A DNA stretch of 64,000 nucleotides from NCBI GenBank assembly GCA_018433835.1, contig JAHDQM010000013.1, positions 48,873 to 112,872 of the forward strand, in the 5' to 3' direction. The notes beneath the pieces are model-generated. The model was not told where the DNA came from. It saw nothing but the letters and a program-made list of their open reading frames with translations, and searched no databases. This stretch comes from Methanoculleus sp. Lineage in GTDB: Archaea > Halobacteriota > Methanomicrobia > Methanomicrobiales > Methanoculleaceae. Every line of letters begins with the position of its first letter. Within the stretch, counting starts at the first letter, position 1. Positions 42,767-50,012 of the stretch are shown piece after piece. Both the position numbers and the translations under genes were made by a program.

Positions 42767-43569
42767 GGTTTCACTCTGCCTGCCACGGGTACGCAGATCC
42801 GCCGGTTGAACGGGTCGCCAAGATGCAGGATCCGGACGTCCGTCCCGTAGACCCGGCGCATGGTCTCCTCACGGATGACGTCCTCGGGGCGCCCCATGGC
42901 AAGAATTCTTTGATCCTTCAGGATTGCGACCCGGTTCGACGTCAGGAGAGCGTGATCCGGGAAATGGGTCGCAAAAACGATGGTTATCCCGTCTCCGGCG
43001 AGTCTTCGGATGACATCGAGCACCCGCATCTGGTTGCCGAGGTCCAGGTGCGACGTTGGCTCGTCGAGGAGGAGAACGCCCGGACGCTGTGCGATCGCCC
43101 GGGCGATCAGGGCAAGCTGCCACTCGCCGCCGCTGATCCCGGTGCACGGCCGGTCGGCAAGGTGAGAAATCCCGACCCGGTCAAGGGCATCGGCGGCAAT
43201 ATCTTCGTCTTCTGTTGACGGGATAGCAAAGAGGCCGAGGTGGGATGCCCTGCCCATCAGGACGATGTCCCTGACCAGGAACGGGAACGGCGAGGCCTGT
43301 GTCTGGGGGACGAACCCGACCCGCCGGGCGATCTCGTGCGGCTGCATCCCGGCAATGTCCCGCCCGTCGAGGAGGACGCGCCCGTGCGAGGGGGAGATGA
43401 GCCCGGCCATGCACTTGAGGAGCGTGGACTTTCCGGTACCGTTCGGCCCGAGGAGCGAGTACACGCTCCCTTCTTCCACGGCGAGCATGATGCCTGTAAA
43501 GACGGAGGCTCCGCCCGGGTAATTGAACGCTACATCCTCTACGCTGATACTGTTTCCCGTGCCTACCAC
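42763..43569 (-). CDS. ABC transporter ATP-binding protein (FepC/BtuD-like)
   Basis: A 268-residue ATPase: Walker A LLGPNGTGKSTLLKC, Q-loop VGFVPQTQAS, signature ISGGEWQLALIARAIA, Walker B GVLLLDEPTSHLDLG and switch histidine in FATHFPDHA. It energises import through the FecCD-like permease. No ATG lies at the domain boundary; a GTG at 43569 overlaps the permease stop by seven bases and is taken as the start. A longer upstream frame would be a shadow of the permease gene. Confidence 0.88.
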   Translation of the reverse strand: MVGTGNSISVEDVAFNYPGGASVFTGIMLAVEEGSVYSLLGPNGTGKSTLLKCMAGLISPSHGRVLLDGRDIAGMQPHEIARRVGFVPQTQASPFPFLVRDIVLMGRASHLGLFAIPSTEDEDIAADALDRVGISHLADRPCTGISGGEWQLALIARAIAQRPGVLLLDEPTSHLDLGNQMRVLDVIRRLAGDGITIVFATHFPDHALLTSNRVAILKDQRILAMGRPEDVIREETMRRVYGTDVRILHLGDPFNRRICVPVAGRVKP

Positions 43570-44672
43570 CCCGGGTTGTTCCGCCTGAGCAGCACCGCAA
43601 AGAGTGGTGCCCCGATGACGGCCGTCAGGATACCGATTGGAATCTCGGCGGGTGCTGCCGTCCTCGCAACGGTGTCGACTGCAATCAGGAATGCTCCGCC
43701 GAGGAGCACCGAGACCGGCAGGAGGTAGCGGTTGTCGGGTCCGACGAGCATTCGGCCCATATGCGGGATGACGAGCCCGATCCACCCAATGATCCCGCTC
43801 ATGCAGACCGCTGCAGCGGTGATCACCGTCGAGAGGAGGATGATGATGAGCTTTAAGTGTTCGGTGTTCACCCCGAGCGCCCGCGCCTCCTCGTCACCCA
43901 TCGTGAGGACATTAATCCGCCACCGAACGGCAAGCAGCCCGCCGATGGAGATGGCGATGATCGGTCCGAGGACCATCAGATCTGGCGTCGAGACGTGGTT
44001 GAGCGACCCGAGCAGCCAGAATACGATCGCCGGCATCTTGTTCATCGGGTCGGCCACGTACTTTACCATCGAGGTGAGAGCCGAGAAGAGCGATGCGACC
44101 ACGATGCCCGAGAGGACGAGCATCAGGATCGGGGTCGTGCTCCTGACCCGGCTGAGACCGTAGGCCATTCCCACGGCGAGCAGGCCGAAGACGAACGAGA
44201 GGATCTGGACGACGATGAGGCTATCGAAGAGGAGGATGCCGATCGCCGCCCCGAAACCTGCCCCGGCGGCGACGCCGAGGATCTGGGAGGATACCAGGGG
44301 ATTTCTGAACATCCCCTGGAACGAGGCCCCGCTGACGGCGAGGCCGGCTCCGACGAGCAGTCCGGCGATGATCCGGGGTATGCGGACCACGGTGACGGCG
44401 CAGGCCGTCGTCGACGACCATGTCGCATCGATCGGGAGAACCGAGCCCAGGATCACCGCCGCCACCGTCTCCGGCGGGACCATGTATCTCCCGACCATCA
44501 GGGCGGCAAACGTAACGGCCCCGAGCGCAGCAAGGAGGAGCACCTGGATGGTGCCCGGGTGTTGTTCACCCCAGCCCCTGCTTTGAGCCTGCAACGGCAA
44601 CGCTGTCTCAGTTACCGGGGCTCCCCCACCGTCGTCACACGCACTCCGGGCATCCGTCGGCTTTTGTCTCAT
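43563..44672 (-). CDS. FecCD/BtuC-family ABC permease
   Basis: A 369-residue permease with about ten membrane helices (VLLLAALGAVTFAALMVG, ILSFVFGLLAVGMAYG, MVLGPIIAISIGGLLA, VCMSGIIGWIGLVIPHMGRM). RIPRIIAGLLVGAGLAVSGA and the GIIGWIGLVIPH coupling region are typical of siderophore, haem or cobalamin importers. The first 35 residues are a hydrophilic extension. The start overlaps the substrate-binding protein stop by four bases. Confidence 0.9.
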   Translation of the reverse strand: MRQKPTDARSACDDGGGAPVTETALPLQAQSRGWGEQHPGTIQVLLLAALGAVTFAALMVGRYMVPPETVAAVILGSVLPIDATWSSTTACAVTVVRIPRIIAGLLVGAGLAVSGASFQGMFRNPLVSSQILGVAAGAGFGAAIGILLFDSLIVVQILSFVFGLLAVGMAYGLSRVRSTTPILMLVLSGIVVASLFSALTSMVKYVADPMNKMPAIVFWLLGSLNHVSTPDLMVLGPIIAISIGGLLAVRWRINVLTMGDEEARALGVNTEHLKLIIILLSTVITAAAVCMSGIIGWIGLVIPHMGRMLVGPDNRYLLPVSVLLGGAFLIAVDTVARTAAPAEIPIGILTAVIGAPLFAVLLRRNNPGW

Positions 44673-45790
44673 CCGGACTGTTTCACCTGGCCGAATGTTA
44701 CCCGGTCGTAGGTACCATTGACGATTTTCCGTGCCTGCTCGTCGGTGATGGGGTACTGGAAGATCTCGGTGTAGAACTCCTTAACCCGGTCGGTGAGCGG
44801 TACATCATCGAAGCGGTCGGGGTAGGCTGCGTACGCAAGCCAGAGCGGGTAGAGGACGGCGGACTCGGCGGACGGGCGGCTCCAGAGGAAGAGTGCGGTT
44901 GGTTCCTTGTAGACCCTGCCTCCTTTGACGGCACTGAGTTCCTTCCAGCGTGCATCGGCTGCGAGGTCGGCGGGGCTGCCGGTATCGATGACGATGATCC
45001 CGGGGTCGACCGCAAGGACCTGTTCCATCGAGATCTCGTTGATGCCCGTGTGCATCCCTTCCTGCTGCCCCTGCGTGGTCTCTATCGCGGCGACGGCGTT
45101 CCTGCAGCCCGCGGCGTCGGCCCACTCGGTGAAGAACGTGTCGCCCCCGAGCGTCTGGAGGTGGCTGACGCCCTCGCCCAGGAAGACGGTGACCCGTTCG
45201 TCTTCGGGGATGTCGGCGGTGCGGTTACGGAGGAACGCAAGGGTCTCGTCGAGGTAGTCGATGTAGGCCTGCGCCCTCTCAGGCTTCCCGAAGACCTCGC
45301 CCATGAAGGTTATCTCCTGCCGCATCTCCTCGAACCCGGAACTCATGGTTCCGGAGAGATAGATGACCGGAATTTCGGTGTGCGACTCCACGATCTTGCC
45401 GTCGACATCGAAGGCGATGACGCAGTCGGGGTTCGCGACCAGAAGTTCCTCGACGTTCACGTTGCCGTTTGTCGTCCGCGGCGCCGCTTTATTGGCGATG
45501 CCCGGATCCATCTCCCGCATCATCTCCATCATCTGCGGCCCTTTCGTGACCGCAGTGACGCTGGCGTTCGCCCCGAGGAGGTAGGGCACCTGGCTGATGG
45601 GGCCGCCGAAGACGCCGAACGTCGCTCCTTCTGTGGGAATCGTGATCTGGTTCCCCTCCATATCGGTGATCGTCCGCGTTCCAGGGGCTGGAGTCGCTTC
45701 TTCCGGCGCTGTGGTCGAGGTCGTGCAGCCGCAACAAAGCATACCGGCTGTGATGATGAGTGCACAGAGCACGTACATGATCCCGTTCAT
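44669..45790 (-). CDS. ABC transporter substrate-binding lipoprotein (class III)
   Basis: A 373-residue exported lipoprotein. The signal sequence MYVLCALIITAGMLCCGC ends in a lipobox-like cysteine, followed by a Thr/Ser/Pro spacer. The binding fold shows TRTITDMEGNQITIP, VEELLVANPDCVIAF, IPVIYLSGT and VLYPLWLAYAAYPDRF, as in FepB/BtuF-type proteins. The ligand is unknown. It is the first gene of the operon; a TATA box lies at 45868-45879. Confidence 0.88.
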   Translation of the reverse strand: MNGIMYVLCALIITAGMLCCGCTTSTTAPEEATPAPGTRTITDMEGNQITIPTEGATFGVFGGPISQVPYLLGANASVTAVTKGPQMMEMMREMDPGIANKAAPRTTNGNVNVEELLVANPDCVIAFDVDGKIVESHTEIPVIYLSGTMSSGFEEMRQEITFMGEVFGKPERAQAYIDYLDETLAFLRNRTADIPEDERVTVFLGEGVSHLQTLGGDTFFTEWADAAGCRNAVAAIETTQGQQEGMHTGINEISMEQVLAVDPGIIVIDTGSPADLAADARWKELSAVKGGRVYKEPTALFLWSRPSAESAVLYPLWLAYAAYPDRFDDVPLTDRVKEFYTEIFQYPITDEQARKIVNGTYDRVTFGQVKQSG

Positions 45791-45867
45791 CCTTACACCT
45801 GTAATCTTCAGCCGGGAGCAGGCCGGCTCTCCGGCCCCTCCCGCAAGATTGGTAAAAGTTATTTCCA

Positions 45868-45879
45868 GGATATAAAAAC
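45868..45879 (-). promoter_or_regulatory. TATA box for the importer operon
   Basis: On the minus strand GTTTTTATATCC lies about 80 bases before the ATG at 45790, predicting a leader near 55 bases. Confidence 0.55.
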
Positions 45880-46052
45880 GATTTTCTTTCGCGCCCTGGT
45901 TAATTGCTTGTCATTTACTCCTCTCTCGACGCATCCGGTTTCGGCACCGGACCCGAATTCTTCGACCGTTCCTGCCAGTCGGGAGCCCGTGCGGGCATCT
46001 GATCCGGAGCGCTGCACCGGCCCTGCCGGGGAGCGGTGCCCCCCGGTCGCAC

Positions 46053-46099
46053 CTCGAAGACCTTCGGTCTTCTCAAGCTCCGTTCCTTCGGAACGTCGC
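46053..46099 (-). repeat. Palindromic module, copy 5
   Basis: Minus strand: AAGCGAC, stem GTTCC/GGAAC with loop GAA (46082-46094), linker GGAGCTTGAG, stem AAGACC/GGTCTT with loop GAA (46057-46071), CGAGG. The first stem is identical to copy 4; the second differs but pairs fully. Confidence 0.8.
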
Positions 46100-46109
46100 T
46101 TATCGGAAA

Positions 46110-46120
46110 GGTATATATCC
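46110..46120 (+). promoter_or_regulatory. TATA box for the Lon-domain protease gene
   Basis: GGTATATATCC predicts a start of transcription near 46140, which favours the ATG at 46145 over those at 46123 and 46127. Confidence 0.55.
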
Positions 46121-46144
46121 GGATGAATGATATTCGGGCAGCGT

Positions 46145-47014
46145 ATGCGCATACGGGAGAAGACCCTGACGATTCTGCTCGTTCTATCGCTTGTTGCGAA
46201 TGTCCTTCTCCTGGCAGTCGCCCTCATGCCGGAAGACGACACCTCCCCGGCCCTCTCCAAACCGGATGGGGTCGATCTCCTCCCGACCGCGACCACGGCC
46301 CCTCTCTCCCCGGCGAGGGGGGCGGAGAACGCGAGTGCGGCCTCGATGCAGGTGCCGGTCATCATCCAGAGGGTCGAGGTCGATCGGGCCGATCCGTTCC
46401 TCTACGAGGAGGTGACCGAAGAGGGGGCGATGGTGAACGTCTCGGTCGAGGTCGTGCCCGGGAAAGGAAGGGTGCTTGTCCAGACGACGCCCCTGATGGG
46501 GATAGCCTTTCAGGATGCTGCGAACCTTGCGGTCGTTGCCGCCGCCAACCACTCCCGCGTGGACCTCGCGGGGAGCGACATCATCTTCAGCATCCAGGGT
46601 CCGGAAGAGGTCTCCGAGATCGACGGCCCCAGTGCGGGGGCGCTGATGGCCGCGCTCCTCCTCTCGGTGCTGGAGGACTTCCCGCTCAACGAGAGCGTGA
46701 CCGTGACGGGAACCATCGATGAAAACGGGAGCATCGGTCCTGTCGGCGGAATCCTCGAGAAGGCCGAGGCTGCCGCAGCGAGCGGCAAAACGCTCATGAT
46801 CCTCTCGGACGAGAACAACCAGGTGTTCGATTACCGGGAGGAAGCCCGATCGTTCGGCGGGCTGAGAATAGCGCGGCAACGGCCGGTCGTCGTGGATGCG
46901 AAAGAGTACATCGAGGAGAACATCGGTATCCGGGTAGAATACGTGGATACCCTCGACGACCTGCTCGCCGACGTCCGTGCTCCCGCGGCGGCGCCGGTCG
47001 CCGGGGCTTCCTGA
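46145..47014 (+). CDS. Membrane-anchored S16 (Lon-type) protease domain protein
   Basis: A 289-residue protein. One N-terminal membrane segment (LTILLVLSLVANVLLLAVAL) anchors it. The C-terminal domain is the Lon protease fold with catalytic serine S163 in IDGPSAGAL and lysine K206 in ILEKAEAA. Their separation of 43 residues equals that of S679 and K722 in E. coli Lon. It has no AAA+ ATPase domain, so it cannot unfold substrates by itself. The protease domain is probably outside the membrane. Substrates are unknown. Confidence 0.82.
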   Translation: MRIREKTLTILLVLSLVANVLLLAVALMPEDDTSPALSKPDGVDLLPTATTAPLSPARGAENASAASMQVPVIIQRVEVDRADPFLYEEVTEEGAMVNVSVEVVPGKGRVLVQTTPLMGIAFQDAANLAVVAAANHSRVDLAGSDIIFSIQGPEEVSEIDGPSAGALMAALLLSVLEDFPLNESVTVTGTIDENGSIGPVGGILEKAEAAAASGKTLMILSDENNQVFDYREEARSFGGLRIARQRPVVVDAKEYIEENIGIRVEYVDTLDDLLADVRAPAAAPVAGAS

Positions 47015-47110
47015 CGGCGGACTGTCGCCGCGGGGAAAGCGCTTGCCGGAAAAACGCTCCGGACCCATGATCGGGGAGCAGATCCCGGCCGTCGGCAGGA
47101 CCCGACTGAA

Positions 47111-47121
47111 GGTATTTATTC
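47111..47121 (+). promoter_or_regulatory. TATA box for the PsbP-like protein gene
   Basis: GGTATTTATTC lies about 27 to 37 bases before the ATG at 47148, consistent with a short or absent leader. Confidence 0.5.
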
Positions 47122-47147
47122 TCCCCCGGGCCACGTACCCGAATAGT

Positions 47148-47747
47148 ATGAGATCACAGAGACTGCTGATCGCCGGGGTCCTTGTGGTTGCTCTGGTCGT
47201 TGTCCTGGCGGTTCTGCTGCCGGGACTCTCTTCGCCGCAGCCGCCCGGCCCCGGCCCGACCCCTACCCCGGCTCCGACCCCGGCCCCGGTGCCTGTTTCC
47301 GGGAACGGCACCTACGTCAACACCACCTACGGCTATGCCGTTACCTGCCCGGAGGGGTGGTTCTATACCGAGTCCGGCGAGAGCGTATGGTTCTCCTCGC
47401 CGGATAAGCACGAGGAGGTCCGCGTGAACACGAACCCGCTCTCGGGCCAGGGGCCCGCGGGTGCACAGAAGGTTCTTGAAACCCTGAACGCGACCTACAT
47501 AGAGGATCTCCGCGCCGGGATCGATGCCGAATGGGTGTCCACAACGAACACTTCTCTCGACGGGGTCCCGGCGTACGAGTCGGTCTTCTCCGTCCCCATC
47601 GTCGAGGAAGACCGCTATACCTTCGTCATCCGTTACGCCGTCAGGGACAACGTCGCCTACTCGGTGATGCACACGGTGTTCCCCCCCGAGTACGATGTTT
47701 ACAACGCCGACGCGGCTCCGGCGGCGGAGTCGTTCCGGTTCCTCTGA
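47148..47747 (+). CDS. Membrane-anchored protein with PsbP-like fold
   Basis: A 199-residue protein. An N-terminal membrane anchor (LLIAGVLVVALVVVLAVLLP) is followed by a Pro/Thr-rich linker (PGPTPTPAPTPAPVPV) and a globular domain (YVNTTYGYAVTCPEGWFYTE, WFSSPDKHEEVRVN, YTFVIRYAVRDNVAYSVMHT). The pattern resembles PsbP-like proteins common on the surface of methanogens. The function is unknown. ATG 47148 is supported by the TATA box position. Confidence 0.65.
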   Translation: MRSQRLLIAGVLVVALVVVLAVLLPGLSSPQPPGPGPTPTPAPTPAPVPVSGNGTYVNTTYGYAVTCPEGWFYTESGESVWFSSPDKHEEVRVNTNPLSGQGPAGAQKVLETLNATYIEDLRAGIDAEWVSTTNTSLDGVPAYESVFSVPIVEEDRYTFVIRYAVRDNVAYSVMHTVFPPEYDVYNADAAPAAESFRFL

Positions 47748-47914
47748 CCTCCTTTTTTGACCGCCCCGCGAAGCCGTGTCCCTGCCCCTGCCCCGCAGTG
47801 CCCGGGTCCGGTGGAGATAGCGTTCCCAGATGGGTTCTCAAAAAAGGTGGCGGATAGTATGAGATTCGGAGTTAGAGGTGATTCGTTCGGCAGGACGTTT
47901 GGGTAGGCTCCCCG
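47748..47914. other. Convergent spacer with T run
   Basis: Contains CTTTTTT at about 47752-47757, a likely terminator for the rightward gene. Nothing else is recognised. Confidence 0.4.
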
Positions 47915-48088
47915 TCACTCGATCTCTTCCAGCGGGATATCGGGGATATCCGGAGAGAGGGTCGCCTCGGGGTAGATATCGAAGTAGGGTTCGATAATCA
48001 AGTCGTTTTCACAATCGTGATACTGCTTCCCTCCGCTCCGGGTCTTCATCCAGAGGCGGATCTGCTGGAGTAGTGTCAACGTGTTCAA
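47915..48088 (-). CDS. Small uncharacterised ORF (57 codons)
   Basis: Read leftward from a TTG at 48088, it encodes a plausible small protein: LTLLQQIRLWMKTRSGGKQY, then HDCENDLIIEPYFDIYPEAT and LSPDIPDIPLEEIE. The codon use and the acidic C-terminus look coding and the stop is clean. There is no ATG except an internal one (Met 11), and the upstream frame remains open, so this could be the end of a decayed gene. I do not recognise a family. Confidence 0.35.
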   Translation of the reverse strand: MNTLTLLQQIRLWMKTRSGGKQYHDCENDLIIEPYFDIYPEATLSPDIPDIPLEEIE

Positions 48089-48257
48089 TCCTTTCGTCTG
48101 CAGCAGGTGGGTCCCGCTGTGACATATAGCCGTTCTGATCTCCCGAGCATAAATCCATTATGATACGGGATTTTGTCCCTTGTGCTAACGAAATTCTCCG
48201 AATTCCAAAAATGGTTGGTTATTGGCCGTATCTTCCGGCAGGATCCGCCCGGTCCCT

Positions 48258-50012
48258 TTACCCCCGCCGGAAGATCCCGTCGAGCTTCTTCCTGTCGAAC
48301 GCCACCACCGTCGGCCTCCCGTGCGGGCACGTCCAGGGGGTCTTCGTCCGGGTGAGTTGTGCGAGGAGACGCTTCTGCTGGTCGTGCGTGAGAAGGGCGC
48401 CGGCCTTCACCGCCCCCCTGCAGGCGACGATGCAGGTGACCGCCTGGCGCCGGTCGGGGGCGGTGCGGGCCTCGTCGGCGAGAAGGTCGGCGATCGTCTC
48501 CCGAACAGTCCCGGGGTCCTCGACCGCGCCGAGGGCGGCAGGCACCGCCCGGACGGCGAAGGTGTCCCGGCCGAACTCCTCCACCACGAACCCCTCGTCT
48601 GCGAGATGCGCCATCGCGTCCCGGAGTGCGGCGGACTCTTTCGGGGGGAGCGAGAGGACGACGGGCATGATGAGTTCCTGCGACCCGGCCCCGGCATCGC
48701 GCTGCTCCACGACCTGGTCGTAGAGGACCCGCTCGTGGGCCGCGTGCTGGTCGATGAGATAGAGGGTGCCGTCGGTCCCCTCCGCCACGATGTAGGTCGC
48801 CGCCACCTGCCCGATCGGCTCCATCGCGGGGAGGAGGTTCTCTCTCCCCTCCGTCTCCGTCCGGCGGAGCTGCTTATCGGAGAGGGTGAGTCCCCGGTGC
48901 CCCGCTGTGTAGGACGTCACGGACTCGCCGATCGCCCGGGCCGGCACCGGTCCGGGCTCCGCCGTAACAATCTGCTGCTGCACCGGTTCGGCCGGAACGT
49001 CGCGGGCGAGGTCGTGTCCGGCGAGCGCCTCCTTGACGGCGGCCGCGATCGCCGGGAGGATCTCCCGTTCCCGGGAGAGGCGGACCTCCCTCTTCGTCGG
49101 GTGGACGTTGACGTCCACAAGATCGGTATCGATCGAGAGGTCGAGGAACGCCACCGGGTAGCGGTCCTTCGGGAGGAGGGTGCCGTAGCCCTCCCTGACT
49201 GCGGCAGCGATCTGCCGGGAGGCGATGCTCCTTCCATTGATGCTGACGGAGATCTGCGACGGGTTCCCCCTGCTCTCCGACGGCCGGGAGATGTAGCCGC
49301 GGATGCGGAGGATCGGGAGCCTTCCCTCGACCGGGACGAGCGCCCGTGCGAGGTCCGCGCCGTAGAGCCCCGCGATGGTGTTCTGGAGGCCCGCGGAGCG
49401 CTGGGTCGCCATCCGCTCCTTGCCGTTGTGCACCACCCGGAAGGCAACCTCGCCGTGCGCGAGGGCCAGGTTCTCCACAACGGCGTAGACGTGGGCGAGC
49501 TCGGTGTTCCTGCTCTTCAGGAACTTCCGGCGGGCGGGGGTGTTGTAGAAGAGGCGCTCCACGGCGACCGTTGTCCCCTCCGGCGCCCCTACCTCGCTCT
49601 TCTCCACGACCTCGCCTCCCCTGACGACCACCCGGGTGCCGGCGAGCGCCCCGGCTCCCCGGGGACGGGTGACCAGGGTCACCTCCGCGACGGCGGCGAT
49701 GCTTGCGAGCGCCTCCCCCCGGAACCCGAGGGTGCGGATGGCCGAGAGGTCGGCGATATCCCGGATCTTGCTCGTCGCGTGGGGGGAGAACGCGAGAATT
49801 GCCTCCTCCGGGGCCATGCCCTCGCCGTTGTCGGTCACCCGGATCTTCGTGATCCCCGCCATATCCGAGGAGACGTCGAGGAGGATGCTTGTTGCGCCCG
49901 CATCGATCGCGTTCTCGAGGAGTTCCTTCACCACCGACGCGGGCCGCTCCACGACCTCGCCGGCGGCGATCCGGTTCACCGTGTCGGGGTCGAGGACGCG
50001 TATCTTCGTCAT
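48258..50012 (-). CDS. mutL: DNA mismatch repair protein MutL
   Basis: A 584-residue GHKL ATPase: E33 in ELLENAIDAGAT, VTDNGEGM, RTLGFRGEALASIAAV, and the transducer region ending VDVNVHPTKREVRLS. The C-terminal domain carries DQHAAHERVLYD and CPHGRP, the two metal-site motifs of endonuclease-type MutL; the last acidic position of the first motif is Asp in place of the usual Glu. It couples MutS mismatch recognition to strand excision. The start overlaps the mutS stop (ATGA). Confidence 0.94.
   Translation of the reverse strand: MTKIRVLDPDTVNRIAAGEVVERPASVVKELLENAIDAGATSILLDVSSDMAGITKIRVTDNGEGMAPEEAILAFSPHATSKIRDIADLSAIRTLGFRGEALASIAAVAEVTLVTRPRGAGALAGTRVVVRGGEVVEKSEVGAPEGTTVAVERLFYNTPARRKFLKSRNTELAHVYAVVENLALAHGEVAFRVVHNGKERMATQRSAGLQNTIAGLYGADLARALVPVEGRLPILRIRGYISRPSESRGNPSQISVSINGRSIASRQIAAAVREGYGTLLPKDRYPVAFLDLSIDTDLVDVNVHPTKREVRLSREREILPAIAAAVKEALAGHDLARDVPAEPVQQQIVTAEPGPVPARAIGESVTSYTAGHRGLTLSDKQLRRTETEGRENLLPAMEPIGQVAATYIVAEGTDGTLYLIDQHAAHERVLYDQVVEQRDAGAGSQELIMPVVLSLPPKESAALRDAMAHLADEGFVVEEFGRDTFAVRAVPAALGAVEDPGTVRETIADLLADEARTAPDRRQAVTCIVACRGAVKAGALLTHDQQKRLLAQLTRTKTPWTCPHGRPTVVAFDRKKLDGIFRRG

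Larger units (their letters stand above)
45791..46144. other. Divergent intergenic region
   Basis: Holds the leftward importer promoter (45868-45879), a GC-rich stretch with no supported gene, palindromic module copy 5 (46053-46099) and the rightward promoter of the Lon-domain gene (46110-46120). Confidence 0.5.

Noticed and set aside
42763..43785. Longer form of the ABC ATPase with 72 extra N-terminal residues
   Set aside because: The extra part overlaps the permease gene and has shadow-like composition; the ATPase fold begins at the GTG at 43569.
45859..46365. Leftward 168-codon frame over the importer promoter region
   Set aside because: It crosses the repeat module, two promoters and the start of the Lon-domain gene; no family features.
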